From Nematostella vectensis (taxonomy: Eukaryota > Cnidaria > Anthozoa > Actiniaria > Edwardsiidae), in NCBI RefSeq assembly GCF_932526225.1, contig NC_064040.1:2971181-3035180 (forward strand): a DNA stretch of 64,000 nt, read 5' to 3'. Of this stretch, positions 1 to 9,414 are shown in pieces. Every line of letters starts with the position of its first letter. The stretch's first letter is position 1. The notes beneath the pieces are model-generated. The model ran no database searches. It was not told the origin of the DNA and saw only the letters and a program-made list of their open reading frames with translations. Made by a program: the position numbers and the translations under genes.

Positions 1-500
1 GCATAGCTTTTTTAGAAAAAAATGCCCAAGAAAACATCAGATTCAGGCAAGGTTTTGTGATAAGATTACTTTGACGGTGAATATACAGGAAAAGTACCAA
101 AAGTGGGTTGACACTGCTGCTTTGAATTTATAAAGGCAAATATTTTTTATAGAATTTGGGCTCCCTGTGGTTTCCCCAATGGTTTTAACATAACAATTAT
201 CTGTTAGAATATCAGCCATAACTTAAAGGAGACTTGTTTGTCTACCAAGCAGAATTTGCCTACACTGTTGTATGCACCTAAGCTTGCGAAAAAGGTATTG
301 TTCTCAGGCAGTGAGGCAAGCATGATTTTTAGGGTGTGTTGGTTAACAAAACTCTATTATCCTAATATTATCTAAAACCATGGCCAAAGAACTTGTCTTG
401 TCACCTATTTCACTGGGAACAAGAAGGCCGCCTTAACCCAAAAAGACAACACATGGGCTGTAGAGATAGCATCTAGAAATAATCATTCTTCAATTAGATA
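1..500. other. non-coding, no feature seen
   Basis: AT-rich sequence with no credible exon, RNA gene or repeat that I can recognise on either strand. Confidence 0.4.
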
Positions 501-896
501 ACACTAGTAGCCCATGACTATGAAGAGTGAAGACAGTGTCTGGAAATTATACGTACAAGACTCTGTCATCAATGAGGTAACACTAGTAATACATGACTAT
601 GAAGAGTGAAGACAGTGTCTGGAAATTATACATACAAGACTCTGTCTCCAATGAGGTAACACTAGTTCCACATGACTATGAAGAGTGAAGACAGTGTCTG
701 GAAATTATACATACAAGACTCTGTCTCCAATGAGGTAACACTAGTAATACATGACTATGAAGAGTGAAGACAGTGTCTGGAAATTATACATACAAGACTC
801 TGTCTCCAATGAGGTAACACTAGTAATACATGACTATGAAGAGTGAAGACAGTGTCTGGAAATTATACATACAAGACTCTGTCATCAATGAGGTAC
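501..896. repeat. 79-bp minisatellite, 5 copies
   Basis: The motif acactagt recurs at 501, 580, 659, 738 and 817, an exact 79-bp period. The copies share gaagagtgaagacagtgtct and differ mainly in a few bases after the acactagt start and in the ctgtctcc/ctgtcatc segment. The array does not overlap any recognised exon. Confidence 0.95.
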
Positions 897-3800
897 AGTA
901 ACAGTAGAAGCGAATGAAGATGTGATATGATAGATTGTGTGGAAGGCTACATAAGTAAACATGGTCCATAATGATAATAGTTCCATTAACCTCAAAGCAT
1001 CTGTTAATCACCACACACCTGGATTTTTGGTGCAGTCAATGACTAAAAATCTACTGTATCATCAAAAGTTTTCTGAAAAGGGGGCAGAGAGCATCAAAAG
1101 TTCTCCTATTTGATGGCAGAGAGTGCCAAATAAAAATAGTTTAAAGGGGCAACCTTAAAAAAACATTCAGCATCTAAACTGCTGCAAGGGAAAAAAATCA
1201 AAGATCGAGTATTCCTTGCCCCCAAAACAAAAGTAGAGACTACTAGTAAGTAGAATAAGGGTAGTGGAAGTCAAGGGTAAAACACCAGACTCTTTGTACT
1301 TGGGGTGGTTTCTAAAAAGAGGCATAACTTCCACCAGGAATAGGAGCTTTTCTAGGCATAAATCCACTATTCTAAGCATGGCCAGTAAAGAGATGGCATG
1401 AATCCACTATTCTATGTATGGATAACAAATCAAGAAAAAATAAATCTTCTTAAGGAACCACTCTCAGGTGGAAGGGAAATAATTTAACAATCCTGACAAA
1501 GAAGTGTTTGCAGATTTTAAGTCTACCGGATTTGAACCTAGTATAAACAAGCCCCTAAGGGGTGGAGCGTTTGGCATTTGACAGAGGGGGGAGTGGCTTT
1601 TTTTTTTTTTTTTTTGCTCAACATTTTTTACCCGGACAGTTTTTCTGCTCAATTTTTCATCCCAAAGTATGTGGCTATTTTTGCCAGTCATTGCTTGCTT
1701 GAATCTCTTCTTTGGAATCAGACACTTCCCAGGTCAAATATCAAATGGTCCATCCCTAAGCTTTGAAAATACCTCCAATTAGAAAACTTGTGAGAAACAC
1801 ATAGCAGTAAACAAGGAAAATGATTCTCCAAACCCTTGACTACCAAGTTTGGAAAATGCTGAATAGTTATTTAGCTTATAGTCTTCTGAAGCAAAATTCA
1901 TTATTTCATCTGGCATTGTTTGGATTCCAGTAATAGCTATACTAGGTTTAATGATTACAAGGAATATATAGTGTATTTAAACAGTCATGTAGATGTTTCC
2001 CTCAGCATAATAAGCCAGCCAAAATAATCGAAGCCAGTCTAAAAACTTACCATTCAAGCAACAAATTAAAAACACTGAACCTTCCACATCAAGCGCCTTA
2101 ATATTTGCATAATGATTTTACCATCATATGGGCACGCTGTTTAAAACCTTCATGATAAATCAAAGCCGTCCTTTTTTAATAAATCTAAATGTATAGATTT
2201 CTTACCTCCTGTTAGCATCACAGAAGGTTTCATTCATCGTGAGAAATTACAAATTCTTTCGAGGTGCATAGAGCACTACTTACGAAGGAAAGAGAAATAG
2301 CCTAAAGATGAGCTAACAACATCTAGAGCACTCAATAACTAGAAATTAATTAAAGCACAGGCCACCATACGCATTGGAAATGATAAAGCTATGGATGCTC
2401 TAGAAAGCAACCTTGAAAAATTGTGAAAAATATACGATGCGCGCCTAGGAATGGAAGCTCACCAAATTACCTTCGAGGTCCAGTTTGGGTCACGTTGGCC
2501 ACACTAGCACTTCTTAAAAAAAAAACTAACTTCATACAAGGAACAATGCATCAATTCTTCTATTCATAGTACTCACTCGTTTAAGAAGAGTTGATAGTCG
2601 TGAAGAAGTGAGGGGAATGCGTAGTGTTCGTCAGGAAAATTCGAAGTTTGTCACGGAGAAGATAGACTCTTCACTGCAGCCATCTTGTGGGCACATCCTC
2701 AGAAGGTGAGGACTAGGTACTAGTGGTAGGGGTGAGGGCGCGCCGAGATCCGAAGCTCACCAGGTACATGTATAGCAGTGTGCCAACGTGTGGCGGATGA
2801 AAAAGAAAATCGACTAAAATGATAAGAGTTCGATATGAAAGCTGCGCGTTATTTTATATGGTTTGAAAATTAGAAAAGGCATTATGCTCAAATCAGGGTA
2901 GAGCTACAAAGATAAGTTGGGGAGAGGGAAAACTGTCAATCCTGTTACAATCATTGGCACACACAAGAGCTGGAGTCTATGCTAACAAAAGAATGTTATA
3001 TTTCATAGTGTATTTATTTTTTATGTTAGCATATTTGCTCCAATATGGCACTAGTTGATAGCATGGGGGCTTTTAACCTCTCTGGAATGGACTACCCTGG
3101 GACAATAAACTTAATTTAATTTTAAATAAAGGTGTCTATGTCTATTGGCAAAGCTTGTGTGAAATTTGCTTCACAAAATAGTACCCTTATTTATGTACCT
3201 TGTCTGCATATTGTGTAATGATACATTGGCAAGCCAGTATTAAATAAAAAAATAAAGTTTTCTGTTTGGGAATCGAGATATGGTGTTGAAAAGCAAGGTT
3301 TCCTATTTCTATCAGTGCCAGGGAGATGCTAGTGAGGCAGGCTGTTCTATTCATGATGCCCTTGTGTACACTTGAAAAAAGGCAAAAAACTGTTCTCATT
3401 ACATGGCAGTCCATAAAATAATCAAATAGGAGGGGATTGGTTTAGGTTTTGATACTATACAGTATAGCATAAATAAACCCCATGAGGCTACACAGGGACA
3501 TGCTAGCACGGGGCACATCTGCCCTCCCCCCTGAAATTTGACCCCCTGCAGGGGCGGGTCCAGGATTTCAAAATGGGGGGTGGATAATGACCAGGTAGAC
3601 AGCTTATAACTGATCTTGGTAGGTCACATAGATCTATCAATACTTCAGGCTGAATTGGATTTGTTGCATCAGCAAAGTCAAGGAGGCAAAGGCACATGGA
3701 CAGTACCTCCGGCCCCCCAGATATTTTTTTCATTTTTTTCTTTTTATTTTTTTACTCAAAAAGAGAGATGGATATCCACCCAATCCACACACTCCTCCCA

Positions 3801-5282
3801 TGAATCTGCCCCGCCCTGAACAAAATTTTCTAGCCGCAGTTGTTATATTATGGGCTAAGTAATACCAGCGAAAAGGTACATCAGAAACCATATAAAGAAG
3901 AGAATAGTTAGTAGATCCCTAGTTTTTAATAATATATATTCCTGATATTGCCCATCATGTAGCTTTAAGTTCACTTTTTTTCATATTTTGAGTTCACTTG
4001 ATGTCTAATGCAATTCGCAGAGTTTTTTGCTTCAAGTATTGAGTTTAATAATCAGCATATGTACTAGCTTGCAGAGCATGCCCAAGCATCACTGCAGGCT
4101 GTGAGGGCATGCCTACTGTCAAATGGTTCAAGTAGCATTAGTATGTAAAATCCCTTAAATTTTGAGAATGACTGAAATGCAGTTTCACATGAGACTACAA
4201 ATAATTTAGGGAAATAAACGTACGCAAGGTTGAACTAGTATGTTTACGCAGTGAGGCTGATGAAAGGCTAATGCTAGAAACATCAACAGAAATAATAAGA
4301 TTTCAACCTTGTGTTGTATATTTCCCGTATCTCACCACTCTATGAATACCACATTATTTTTCAGTCCTGTCTTTAGTTTTTCTAGTCATACAACAGACTT
4401 TTCACATTTTGACTCCAACTGGAATGTAACACATATTTACCAAAGTTACTACCATTTCTTGTAGAAACATTGACCTTTTTCAACATTGGAAAAATGAAAA
4501 CGAAGTTGATCATAGCATAATCATCTAAACAACTCAACACATGCTAAAAGTGTAAAGCCTATGATTTATTATTTAACAGTTATTTTTACAAATATAAAAA
4601 TGGAAAAAGGTCTACAATTATCACCTTCGTACCTTTTCTTACATGCTTGTCAAGAATATATTAATATTAAGATGAAAAAATAAATGACATTTTAGGGCGA
4701 AGCTAATTACAGTTAAGCAACATATGGCTTGAAGAAACCATAAGGAGTCCAATAAGTGTTCGGTATCCCGTGCAAAACTTTCATGAACCATGACTAATTA
4801 GGGATGAGGGGAAACAATTTTCTGTCGAAAATGTGGCAACATGTGATAGTTCTGTGTATAATATCAGACTGCGACTAGTAAGGACTAACAATTCAGGCTC
4901 CGTTGCAAACGACTTGTCAGCCATGTTGCATGTCTTCACCAAATAAGCAAACGCTTCGATGTTTACAGTGTAGTGGAACAATTTGCACTTCATTTGAAAA
5001 AGCTAACGCAGGTAGTAGATCATTCATTATAAGACATTGCTTGGCACAATTCTGAAGTCATGTTCATCTGATAAGAGAAGAAACAAGACCAGAGAAATCA
5101 AGGAATTCGGTCAATTGCGTTTTACAGTAGATTTTTTCCTCCTTCAATCACTGTCCACATCTCGACGTTTTAAAACTCGTAAGCGGTGCACACATCAACG
5201 AAAATCACACAGGTCCATTCGGCAAAGACTGTAGCTACTTGATTTAGACTCTAGTCAACGGTGAAGAATAGTGAAAGAGTCT
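897..5282. other. intergenic, no gene recognised
   Basis: Short open frames here are not supported by protein similarity or splice context. A stretch near 3500-3830 (gggcgggtccaggattt followed by a G-rich run and a T-run) resembles a dispersed repeat, as does a similar phrase (gtagccaggatttt) near 33475. The 3' UTR of the G-gamma gene on the minus strand probably lies just below 5283, but no clear poly(A) signal is close to it. Confidence 0.4.
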
Positions 5283-5492
5283 CTAGAATAACGTACAAGA
5301 CGTCTTTTCGCGGAAGGGGTTATCGCCTGGAGGCAAGCCATGTACAAGGGGGTCTTCGGCACAGTGATTCTCGCAAAATTTCATAAGTTCAACTGAAGTT
5401 TGAGAGACTTTCATGCGAGTCACTTTTAGTTCCCCTCTTAGTTGGTCAACGACGGCCCTTTGCGTAGATATTTGCGCTTGTTGTGTAGCCAT
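5283..5492 (-). CDS. GNG: Heterotrimeric G-protein gamma subunit
   Basis: A complete 69-residue single-exon frame, the normal length of a G-gamma. It pairs with G-beta and anchors the G-beta-gamma dimer to membranes. Family marks: an N-terminal helix (QRAVVDQLRGELKVTRMKVS), then a LMKFCENH segment, EDPLVHG, and the near-invariant NPFREK just before the end. It ends CTLF, a CAAX box for prenylation of that Cys. The frame is open upstream to 5609, but the ATG at 5492 gives the family-typical start; the extra upstream residues look like translated 5' UTR. The next gene (Rho-like GTPase) diverges from it about 620 bp away. Many animal G-gamma genes have an intron in the CDS; this one does not. 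Assignment is firm, subtype is not. Confidence 0.93.
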   Translation of the reverse strand: MATQQAQISTQRAVVDQLRGELKVTRMKVSQTSVELMKFCENHCAEDPLVHGLPPGDNPFREKTSCTLF

Positions 5493-5572
5493 CTTAGAAG
5501 ATTTGATTTGCAACAACAGTTCTCTTTGCGAAGGTTTCTTTCTTGAATCGAATCGAGGCGTTGTCCGGCAAC

Positions 5573-5690
5573 CGCGGAGGGCCTGGCACGAATTTGGAAT
5601 GACGGCCAATCAAAGTCAAGTAACACAAAGGCCTGGAGGGCCTGGCACGAATTTGTATAATGGCCAAAAACAAAAGTAACACAAGGGCGG
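5573..5690. repeat. promoter-proximal duplication, about 60 bp x2
   Basis: The phrase gagggcctggcacgaatttg occurs twice (about 5577 and 5637), each followed by aatgRCGGCCAA/aatggccaaaa-like sequence and caagtaacaca. The first copy contains CCAAT. It lies in the presumed 5' region of the minus-strand G-gamma gene and may duplicate promoter elements. Confidence 0.75.
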
Positions 5691-5872
5691 TAGGAACAGA
5701 GTTTTATAATTATCAGGCTGCAAGGGCCATGCCCTCTTGGGAAAAAAATACATTCTCGAACTCCCAAAAATGAGGTATTAAATTTTGCAGAGGACAGAGG
5801 GTTGTGTTTACATCCATTAGTACCTGAAACACGTTACTAGATGTGCTCCAACATGGCGGACACTTATTCTTA

Positions 5873-5880
5873 TGACGTCA
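5873..5880. promoter_or_regulatory. CRE palindrome TGACGTCA upstream of Rho-like gene
   Basis: A perfect TGACGTCA, the CREB/ATF consensus, about 235 bp upstream of the Rho-like ATG and in the shared region with the divergent G-gamma gene. The flanks (atgacgtcacatgaa) also match the repeat unit of the CRE array in gene A intron 22. Binding is inference. Confidence 0.4.
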
Positions 5881-6114
5881 CATGAAAACGATCTATACAA
5901 CTACGCCCACGAAAACAGCTACACACACCAGGGCTCATAAGATGATCCCGTTCGCCCGCGGGATCACGCGTAGACCCAAATCCAAGATGGCCGATGGTAT
6001 GAGTTATCCGTGATCCGTGATAAAACACCATTTGCCGTCTGCTAGCAGGCGATACAAGATTCTTGTACAAGAACACTACCTTCTCTTGTCAATAAATAGG
6101 CCTATTTGAAAGGC

Positions 6115-7290
6115 ATGGAGGATTATGTGACACTGAAACTTTACATTGTCGGCGATGGTGCTGTGGGGAAAACAGCTCTTTTCATCACAGCGGCAACAAA
6201 CACCTTTCCTACCGAGTATATTCCAACAGCTTATGATGCTAGCGAGCAAGACTTTTTTAATGTAGATGGAATTAAATATCAAGCAGTATTATTTGATAGT
6301 GCTGGTGGAGAAGACTTTGATCGTTTAAGGCCATTAGGCTACCCAAACACCGATATTTTCCTTGTTTGTTTTGACATCGCTCATAGGGCCTCGTTCGAAA
6401 ATGTTGCATTAAGGTGGCTTCCTGAACTAGACCATTTCTCACCCGGCGTTCCACGAGTGTTAGTCGGGAATAAAAAAGATCTGAGGCCCAAACAGGACCA
6501 AGAAGATAGGTAGGCAATTATACTATTAGAATCTTTCAAGCATGCTAAGCAAGTTTATGCTCCAGGGGCGTGGCAAGAAAGGAAGTCCAAGCTCCTGGAA
6601 GGAGGGGGGGGGGGGGGGGGTGAAACGGGTTTAGGTATCTGTGGGAAAAGCATGGGCTTAAACCTGCAGTAATAAAACAATACCCATTGAAAAAAATTAG
6701 TGCCAAATATCTTTTATATTTTGTAAATCTTTATTTTGCCAAGCATTACATCCAATTCTGTATTCGATTAATAATGCCCATGTATGCCATATCATCATTC
6801 TATTCCATCATTGTTATTGGCTGTTAACATTGTTGATTCTATTATCAATTGATTTCACTGGTATGTGCACAGTGGAATTTTCTGTTTGTCCTTATTCGAT
6901 GTTCATTTTACAGTCTGATTTGACGCTTGGTAACCATAGCTGAGAGCTATGGGAGAGTTTGATTGGGTCCAAGGTGAAATGTTGAAGGTGAAGTTCCTAT
7001 GTCCCATTTACCCCCCAACCACCACCACCACCATCACCAAGTAATTAGTGTACCACAGTACTCAGTTATCGAAGTACAAATTTAAATTCTGTATGTAATT
7101 TTTTTGTAGCCACTCAATAGACTTTGTCTCCTATGAAGAGGGAAAAGAGGCTGCACAAAATTTCAAGATGCAGTACATAGAAAACAGTGCCTTACTAAAT
7201 GAGAATGTAAAGGAGGTCATTACCACCAGTATCAGGATTGCAAGAGACAATCTGCCAAAGAAGGGCAAGCGCAAGTGCCATGTGATGTGA
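6115..7290 (+). CDS. Rho-family small GTPase, catalytic Gln lost (2 exons)
   Basis: Exons 6115-6509 and 7110-7290 join AG|C into a 191-residue protein, a normal Rho length. Acceptor is ttttttgtag, donor gtaggc. P-loop GDGAVGKT at 13-20, switch I YIPTAYD with Thr38, NKKD for guanine specificity, and a C-terminal KKGKRKC basic patch followed by CAAX CHVM. Switch II reads DSAGGEDFDRLRPL at 61-74: the position equal to Rac Gln61 is Gly65, so intrinsic and GAP-stimulated hydrolysis should be poor (known for Q61 substitutions; inferred here). Switch I lacks the usual FDNY. The G5 segment reads YIENSA instead of the YxECSA usual in Rac/Cdc42, a trait shared with both neighbours. The ATG at 6115 is chosen because upstream in-frame codons give only TTG. 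An AATAAA lies at 7378-7383. Confidence 0.93.
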
Positions 7291-7357
7291 ACAGGAAGTG
7301 GATCCAAATTCATTCACCCACTTTTTACATTAAGATTAGGTGTACAGTGCAACAATA

Positions 7358-7363
7358 TTTATT
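7358..7363 (-). terminator. poly(A) signal of the divergent Rho-like gene
   Basis: TTTATT on the plus strand (AATAAA on minus), about 100 nt beyond the minus-strand stop at 7465. Use of both signals would make the two convergent mRNAs overlap at their 3' ends. Confidence 0.5.
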
Positions 7364-7377
7364 TTGTATTAAGTTCA

Positions 7378-7383
7378 AATAAA
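7378..7383 (+). terminator. poly(A) signal AATAAA of the first Rho-like gene
   Basis: AATAAA 88 nt after the stop at 7290. It lies within the probable 3' UTR of the convergent minus-strand gene. Confidence 0.6.
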
Positions 7384-7464
7384 AACTCCAAAGATTAAGT
7401 AGTTTTCAGTTTCTATGTTGATTTTGTTTCAGATCGTTATATTTTTTATCTAACCAAAATTATA

Positions 7465-9159
7465 TTACAATACACAACATTTTTGAACAAATTTTCCCTT
7501 CTTTTCTTCTTTTATCTTTCTATTGGCTTTATGGTTATCTGCAATCTCGTGTGTTGTTTTGGTTTGGTCCTGAGTGCTCATGATATAATCTCTTCCAATC
7601 TCTATCCCTGTCATAAGCACATCCTCAAGGCCTTTGAGTTCCTTAGCACTATTTTCAACATATGGAATGTTTGATTTACAAGCAAGTGCTTTAGCCTCTG
7701 TAAAAGGCACACAGTCATGGGTCTGGCCCAAGTCAGTTGACCTACAAGTAGAAATAATATTATGACAAAGAGTTTTAATTCTCATAAATTCTGGCCACTC
7801 TCCTGCAACGTCATTTGTGTATGATAACAGAAGCCACAGAAAGGGGATGGTATAAACCCCCTTCTTTTACTTATTATACTGTTTTTCAAGACTAATTTAA
7901 ATATCCGACCCTTTTCTAGAGTTTTGGAGAGTTCGGCTACCCCCGCTATACCCTACACGACACACTTTTCAGGGCGTTCCACTGCTTGTGAATAATCTAT
8001 GGCTCATCATGGCCATAGGCTATGGCTGTGCCCCCCCACCCCCCCAATATTTTCTAAATGATGATGTTTATTGGTACCGTATAACTTTACATAACGTTAC
8101 ATAGGTTGTTTCAACCAATAAATTTCTATACTTCCCTTCCTTATTACATTTCCTTCTTTCCTTTTCTTATACACATTCACAGAAAAATGTGCTTTGCAAC
8201 AGCCTTTTGCACCTTTTTGGCGGGTTTAAGAGTAGATGAAAAAGCCGTTGCTTGTTGTGGAATCTAATTTCTGGCCACTGTCATCAAGCATCTCTTTCCT
8301 AAGGTTATCATAGATGGGACACCTCAGTAGGAAGTGCCATTCATCTTCTGTTTCGTTGAGGTCGCATTGCCGGCAGAGTCTTTCCTCCGGGCTGCGGTAT
8401 GGTCTGAAGTACCGTCCAGCCTCTATTTCTAACTTATGACAACTTATTCTTAGGCCTCTTAGTTAATGATCAAAACCTCTATGCTTGATGTTTTGATCAT
8501 TAACTAAGTACGTTTCCTTGTGTCATATTTTGTCTTAAACTTACCGTAAGTTCTAAGTTTGTTCTTTTGTCCGGGCTTTTTTGAATCATTGAAGCCTTTG
8601 CTTAAACAAATATTGCTGCGCTTTTTTCTCAATTACTTGAAAGTTTCCCCAGAGAAAACCCAGTCCCACCGAAGACACCATGTGTTGTCCCCCCCCCCCC
8701 CCTCCCAATATTTCGACCAATTGATTAAGGGATCGGCAAAATGACCTTCGACGGAAATACTTACTCTTGCTGGCTACATCTTAGCTCCATTTTATTCCCA
8801 ACTAACACCTTAGGTACATCAGATGTTTCGAGATTGACATGAGGGAGCCACGTCGACTCGATGTTTGCGAATGATTCTCTATTTGCAATGTCAAAGCATA
8901 GCAAGAAGACTGATGCATACTGGAACCAGTGCTGTGGTGGTATGCGAGGGTGCATAGTCCCAGGAGTATCACACAGTAGCACAGTGTAACGCTTACCATC
9001 GATCTCCATCGTCTTAGAATAACCATCAAAAATAGATGCAATAAATCCGGTGGGAAAATTATGCGTCGTTGCAGCGTATAGGAAAGATGTTTTTCCGACA
9101 TTCTTATCGCCAACAAAAACCACTTTAATTGTAGGATCTAGCTCAGGAGAGTACATCAT
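7465..9159 (-). CDS. Highly divergent Rho-like GTPase (2 exons)
   Basis: Exon 1 is 8765-9159 and exon 2 is 7465-7741 (donor GTAAGT, acceptor ctacttgtag), giving 223 residues; the split codon is GA|G, the same intron phase and place as in both neighbours. P-loop GDKNVGKT at 17-24 is intact. Switch I is FIASIFDGY (Thr35 equivalent is Ser42). Switch II is DTPGTM followed by a His/Pro-rich segment instead of the RLRPL block, so Gln61 is Thr68. The G4 box is NKME rather than NKxD. The tail is Lys/Glu-rich and ends CAAX CCVL, suggesting geranylgeranylation. Nucleotide binding may persist but GTPase cycling is doubtful; it could be a constitutively bound or pseudo-GTPase. Two ATGs in tandem (9159, 9156) make the exact start uncertain by one residue. 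Intron 1 (7742-8764) holds a LINE fragment. Confidence 0.9.
8227..8466 (-). mobile_element. non-LTR retrotransposon 3' remnant
   Basis: Translated on minus, this gives LRISCHKLEIEAGRY, then a zinc-knuckle-like RLCRQCD, then EDEWHFLLRCPIYDNLR and a stop. The Cys-x2-Cys ... His ... Cys spacing with HFLLxCPxY is the familiar C-terminal end of many LINE-type polyproteins. Only this end is present, inside the intron of the minus-strand Rho-like gene and in the same orientation. Family is not resolved. Confidence 0.7.
8461..8505. repeat. perfect 16-bp inverted repeat (hairpin)
   Basis: agttaatgatcaaaac (8461-8476) is exactly complementary to gttttgatcattaact (8490-8505) with a 13-nt loop. It sits at the 5' edge of the LINE fragment in the intron. 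It may be a small element or a structured part of the intron. Confidence 0.85.
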
Positions 9160-9414
9160 TCCTTTGCTTTTGATTTAGAATTCATTCCATCTTGAAACGA
9201 AAGATTTCCTCGAAGCTCCTATCAACGCAAAACTTGCGTGATTTACACTGTCACTTCCGCCGCTCTGACTTCCGCCTAAAAAAGATGAGTCATCATAATG
9301 TGTTTTGATTGGTTATCTATTTTTAACCATGGGGCCGTATAAATAAGATGGAAACAAAACAGAAACACAAGTCAAAACTTTGCTGAGTACTAGCGATCAA
9401 CTTTGAATGGCAAA
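9160..9414. promoter_or_regulatory. 255-bp bidirectional promoter region
   Basis: The ATGs of the divergent Rho-like gene (-) and RhoBTB (+) are only 255 bp apart, so a shared promoter is likely. On the RhoBTB side there is an ATTGG (reverse CCAAT) at 9308-9312 and a TATAAATA at 9338-9345, about 70 nt before the RhoBTB ATG. Confidence 0.55.

Noticed and set aside
1464-1580. Possible tRNA on minus (ggttcaaatcc)
   Set aside because: The T-stem does not pair and no D or anticodon arm follows at proper spacing.
2640-2720. Possible first exon near an ATG in caagatggctgcag (minus) or a donor at 2706 (plus)
   Set aside because: The minus frame stops after about ten codons, and no partner exon was found on either strand.
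5493-5609. 39-residue N-terminal extension of the G-gamma frame
   Set aside because: Residues are unlike any family extension; the ATG at 5492 gives the standard length and the region looks like 5' UTR with a promoter duplication nearby.
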